Shown here piece by piece: positions 62,138 through 64,000 of a stretch of 64,000 nt of DNA. The translations under genes were made by a program, and so were the position numbers. Under the pieces are notes generated by a model, which saw only the letters and a program-made list of their open reading frames with translations, ran no database searches and was not told the origin of the DNA. Location: positions 1-64,000 of the forward strand of contig VJOU01000004.1 of NCBI GenBank assembly GCA_007050995.1, written 5' to 3'. The DNA is from Glycocaulis profundi (lineage in GTDB: Bacteria > Pseudomonadota > Alphaproteobacteria > Caulobacterales > Maricaulaceae). Position 1 is the stretch's first letter. Every line of letters begins with the position of its first letter.

Positions 62138-62569
62138 TCAGCGGATGCGCACCTCGCCGAGCACGAACTCGAACATCACCGTGCAGCCGGTCAGGCTCGC
62201 GCCTTCGCTCAGAGGCCGGAAGCGCCACTCGCGCATGGCGCGCAGCGCCTCGTTGTCAAAGCTGCCGCCGGGCACGGACTGGGCGATGCGGGCGTTGCTG
62301 ACGCCGCCGTCCTGGGCCACGTCGAACTGGACGATGGACCAGCCCTGCAGCCCCCGGGACCAGCCCCTCGCGGGGTAGTCTGGCAGCGGCGCGCTCGCCG
62401 CGCTGAGCGGTTCGCCCTCGCAGCCCTGGGAGGGCGCCGCGCGGCCGACATTGGGCATCAGCGGCATCTGGGACTGGGCGATGAACGGCCCGCGCTCGCG
62501 CGGATCGGAAAGCGGATTGGCCGCGCAGGCGGACAGGACAAGCGGGACTATGAGGACAAGGGCGCGCAT
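62138..62569 (-). CDS. TonB C-terminal-domain lipoprotein
   Basis: A 143-residue protein with a lipoprotein signal (lipobox LSAC) and a TonB C-terminal-type domain: DYPARGWSRGLQGWSIVQFDVAQDGGVSNARIAQSVPGGSFDNEALRAMREWRFRP is the family pattern. A full TonB needs an inner-membrane helix and a proline-rich linker; here a lipid anchor takes its place, so it may not energise TonB receptors. It is between divL and the second TonB receptor. Confidence 0.85.
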   Translation of the reverse strand: MRALVLIVPLVLSACAANPLSDPRERGPFIAQSQMPLMPNVGRAAPSQGCEGEPLSAASAPLPDYPARGWSRGLQGWSIVQFDVAQDGGVSNARIAQSVPGGSFDNEALRAMREWRFRPLSEGASLTGCTVMFEFVLGEVRIR

Positions 62570-62625
62570 GTCCGGGACGTTAGCGGCGCTCAGGGCGCCC
62601 GTCATCCCGGATTGCGCACAAAGAA

Positions 62626-62651
62626 AAGGGCCGCGCCTTGCGGCGCGGCCC
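62626..62651 (-). terminator. Intrinsic terminator of the window-end TonB receptor
   Basis: On the minus strand GGGCCGCGCCG and CGGCGCGGCCC form a stem followed by TTTTCTTT. It lies about 25 bp after the receptor stop at 62676. Confidence 0.82.
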
Positions 62652-62675
62652 CTGTCAGATGCCGTGAGGCAGGCC

Positions 62676-64000
62676 TTAGAAGTTGGCCGAAGCGCCCACG
62701 TAGAAGAAGCGGCCCAGCGCGCCGACCGGCTCGTTCTCGGAGCCCAGATCCGGCGTCTGGTTGGTGAAGTTGTTGATGCCGCCATAGACGCTCAGATTGT
62801 CAGACAGGCGGTAACGGGCCTGAATGTCGTGCGTGGAGCGGGCCGAGTAGTAGATGTACTCGGGCGCGACCCAGTCCGGATCAGCCGCCATGCGCTCGAT
62901 GGTCTGGCGGCGGGTCTCATCCACCCAGGTGTAGCCGTAGTTCAGCGACAGGTCGCCGATCGCCCAGGTCACGTCGCCCACGAAGAGCCATTTGGGCGCT
63001 TCGGGGTAGGTCACGCGCTCGTTCGGCGGGGCGTCGGGAGTTTCCCGCAGCTCCAGGCTCAGCGTCCGGTTGGCGGCCGCCGTGATGGTGAACGTGCCCA
63101 TGTCGCTGCTCGCGCCGAACACTTCGGCAGGGTCGAGCAGGTACTGCGCGGAGATGTCGTAACCCCGCACCCGGCGCTCGGCGATGTTGACCAGATAAGC
63201 TTCGAAGAAGTTGATCCGGCCGTCGGGGCCGCGCTGGATCAGCCCGCAGAACTCGTTGGGCTGAGGCAGGTCGAAGCAGCGGTCGGCCAGGATCTGGCCG
63301 GTCACCTGCTGGATCGCGTCCTCGAGCTTGATGTCATAGTAATCGATCGCGATCGAGAAGCCGTTCAGCCAGCTGAACTGCGGGGTGAAGACACCGCCAT
63401 AGGTGAGGGTCTCGGCGGTTTCCACGCTCAGGTCGGGATTGCCCCCCACGCGGCCTTCACGGCTGGCCGAGGTGGTGTCCACGAAGGTCAGCGGGTCCAG
63501 ACCGAAGGGCGCCAGGGCGGCCTGACAGTTCGCCAGGCGCTGATCGCTGCCCGCGTTCACGTTGATCGAGGTGCACGGGTCGGAGATGAACTGGAAGGTC
63601 TGGGTCTGGGGCAGGAACAGTTCGCTGATGTTCGGCGCGCGGACCGCCTGAGCGAAGGTGCCGCGGAACATGAACTGATTGTCCAGACGCCAGATGCCGC
63701 CGACTTTCCACGTGTCGGTGCCGCCCGCCGTCGAGTAGTCCGAGTAGCGGTAGGCCGCGTCCAGGCTGAGCTCTTCGACCAGCGGCAGGCCGGCCAGGAG
63801 CGGGATGTCGAATTCGACGAAGCCTTCGGTGACGTTGAACTCGCCGCCGCTGTTGGTGGCCTGGCCGCTCCAGGAAATGTCGAGGCCGAGTTCAGCGCTC
63901 TGACGCTCCAGCGGGTCGACGGTGGTGCGGGATTCTTCACGGCGGTGCTCGAAGCCGGCCGCGTAGCGGATCGGACCGGCGGGCAGCGAGAAGATCGGCT
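62676..64000 (-). CDS. TonB-dependent receptor, C-terminal part (5' end outside window)
   Basis: The reading frame stays open from 62676 to the window end; only the beta-barrel is visible, so the plug and signal peptide are missing. The barrel has AQAVRAPNISELFLPQTQTF, LTYGGVFTPQFSWLNGFSIAIDYYDIKLEDAI, and ends FYVGASANF with a terminal Phe. A Cys pair (residues in DPCTS and LANCQ) may form an extracellular loop disulfide. Ligand unknown; the sequence resembles large-substrate TonB receptors of Caulobacter-type bacteria. Confidence 0.92.
   Translation of the reverse strand, partial: PIFSLPAGPIRYAAGFEHRREESRTTVDPLERQSAELGLDISWSGQATNSGGEFNVTEGFVEFDIPLLAGLPLVEELSLDAAYRYSDYSTAGGTDTWKVGGIWRLDNQFMFRGTFAQAVRAPNISELFLPQTQTFQFISDPCTSINVNAGSDQRLANCQAALAPFGLDPLTFVDTTSASREGRVGGNPDLSVETAETLTYGGVFTPQFSWLNGFSIAIDYYDIKLEDAIQQVTGQILADRCFDLPQPNEFCGLIQRGPDGRINFFEAYLVNIAERRVRGYDISAQYLLDPAEVFGASSDMGTFTITAAANRTLSLELRETPDAPPNERVTYPEAPKWLFVGDVTWAIGDLSLNYGYTWVDETRRQTIERMAADPDWVAPEYIYYSARSTHDIQARYRLSDNLSVYGGINNFTNQTPDLGSENEPVGALGRFFYVGASANF

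Noticed and set aside
60248-62767. 839-codon plus-strand frame opposite divL
   Set aside because: Shadow of divL and the TonB lipoprotein; arginine/glycine/alanine repeats with no fold signature.

Overview
The window is about 64 kb of GC-rich chromosomal DNA from an alphaproteobacterium. GcrA at the left edge, a DivL-type kinase with tyrosine in place of the phospho-histidine, the alphaproteobacterial gene string helicase/S4/fdxA/carD/rpoH, and several TonB-dependent receptors point to the Caulobacterales/Maricaulales/Hyphomonadales group. A glycine-to-betaine methyltransferase pair suggests a marine or saline habitat. The genus is my inference. No prophage, insertion sequence, rRNA operon or CRISPR array was seen. 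Most of it reads as stable core genome with short accessory insertions.

Layout. 1-7.7 kb: the gcrA 3' end, then the phosphate regulon phoR / pstC-pstA-pstB-phoU-phoB on the minus strand, with tandem Pho-box units before pstC. 7.9-14 kb: a tripartite RND efflux operon on the plus strand. 14-24 kb: an M13 peptidase lipoprotein, two tandem entericidin-like lipoproteins, lptM-argH divergent from a TlpA-like thioredoxin, an orphan ParD antitoxin, two related charged proteins, etfBA, a YceI protein, and a PduO adenosyltransferase coupled to an unknown 97-residue protein. 24-32 kb: a TetR regulator, gluQ, an esterase, an HNH nuclease, a ParD-like/map pair behind a long inverted repeat, a GST, a QueD-like protein, a YrbG antiporter, a 26-residue microprotein and a Nudix protein.

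32-46 kb: dps, a lipid kinase, phosphoesterase, ankyrin protein and amidohydrolase. A compact ArsR operon (ArsR, SRPBCC, membrane protein, two DUF1801 proteins) follows, then rpmB, a DUF3108 protein, the SUV3-like helicase/S4/fdxA/carD/rpoH string and a nuclease-like lipoprotein. 46-53 kb: glycine betaine synthesis by two methyltransferases, inverted repeat elements, a four-gene MerT-like/CxxC metal operon, and a purple-acid-phosphatase-like enzyme. 53-64 kb: a large TonB-dependent receptor, tRNA-Arg(CCT), an AT-richer segment with a LuxR-type regulator bracketed by short repeats, an AsmA protein, divL, a TonB-domain lipoprotein, and a second TonB receptor cut by the window end.

Themes. Phosphate sensing and uptake (PhoR/PhoB/Pst) is complete here except for the binding protein PstS, which is not in the window. 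Stress and envelope functions recur: RND efflux, entericidins, LptM, Dps, RpoH, CarD and betaine synthesis. Many gene pairs share ATGA or GTGA stop/start overlaps, which implies translational coupling. The most unusual loci are the ParD-like/methionine aminopeptidase pair with an RNA-level or operator palindrome over its ribosome binding site, the MerT-like four-gene operon without merA or merR, and the LuxR locus with its overlapping inverted repeats.
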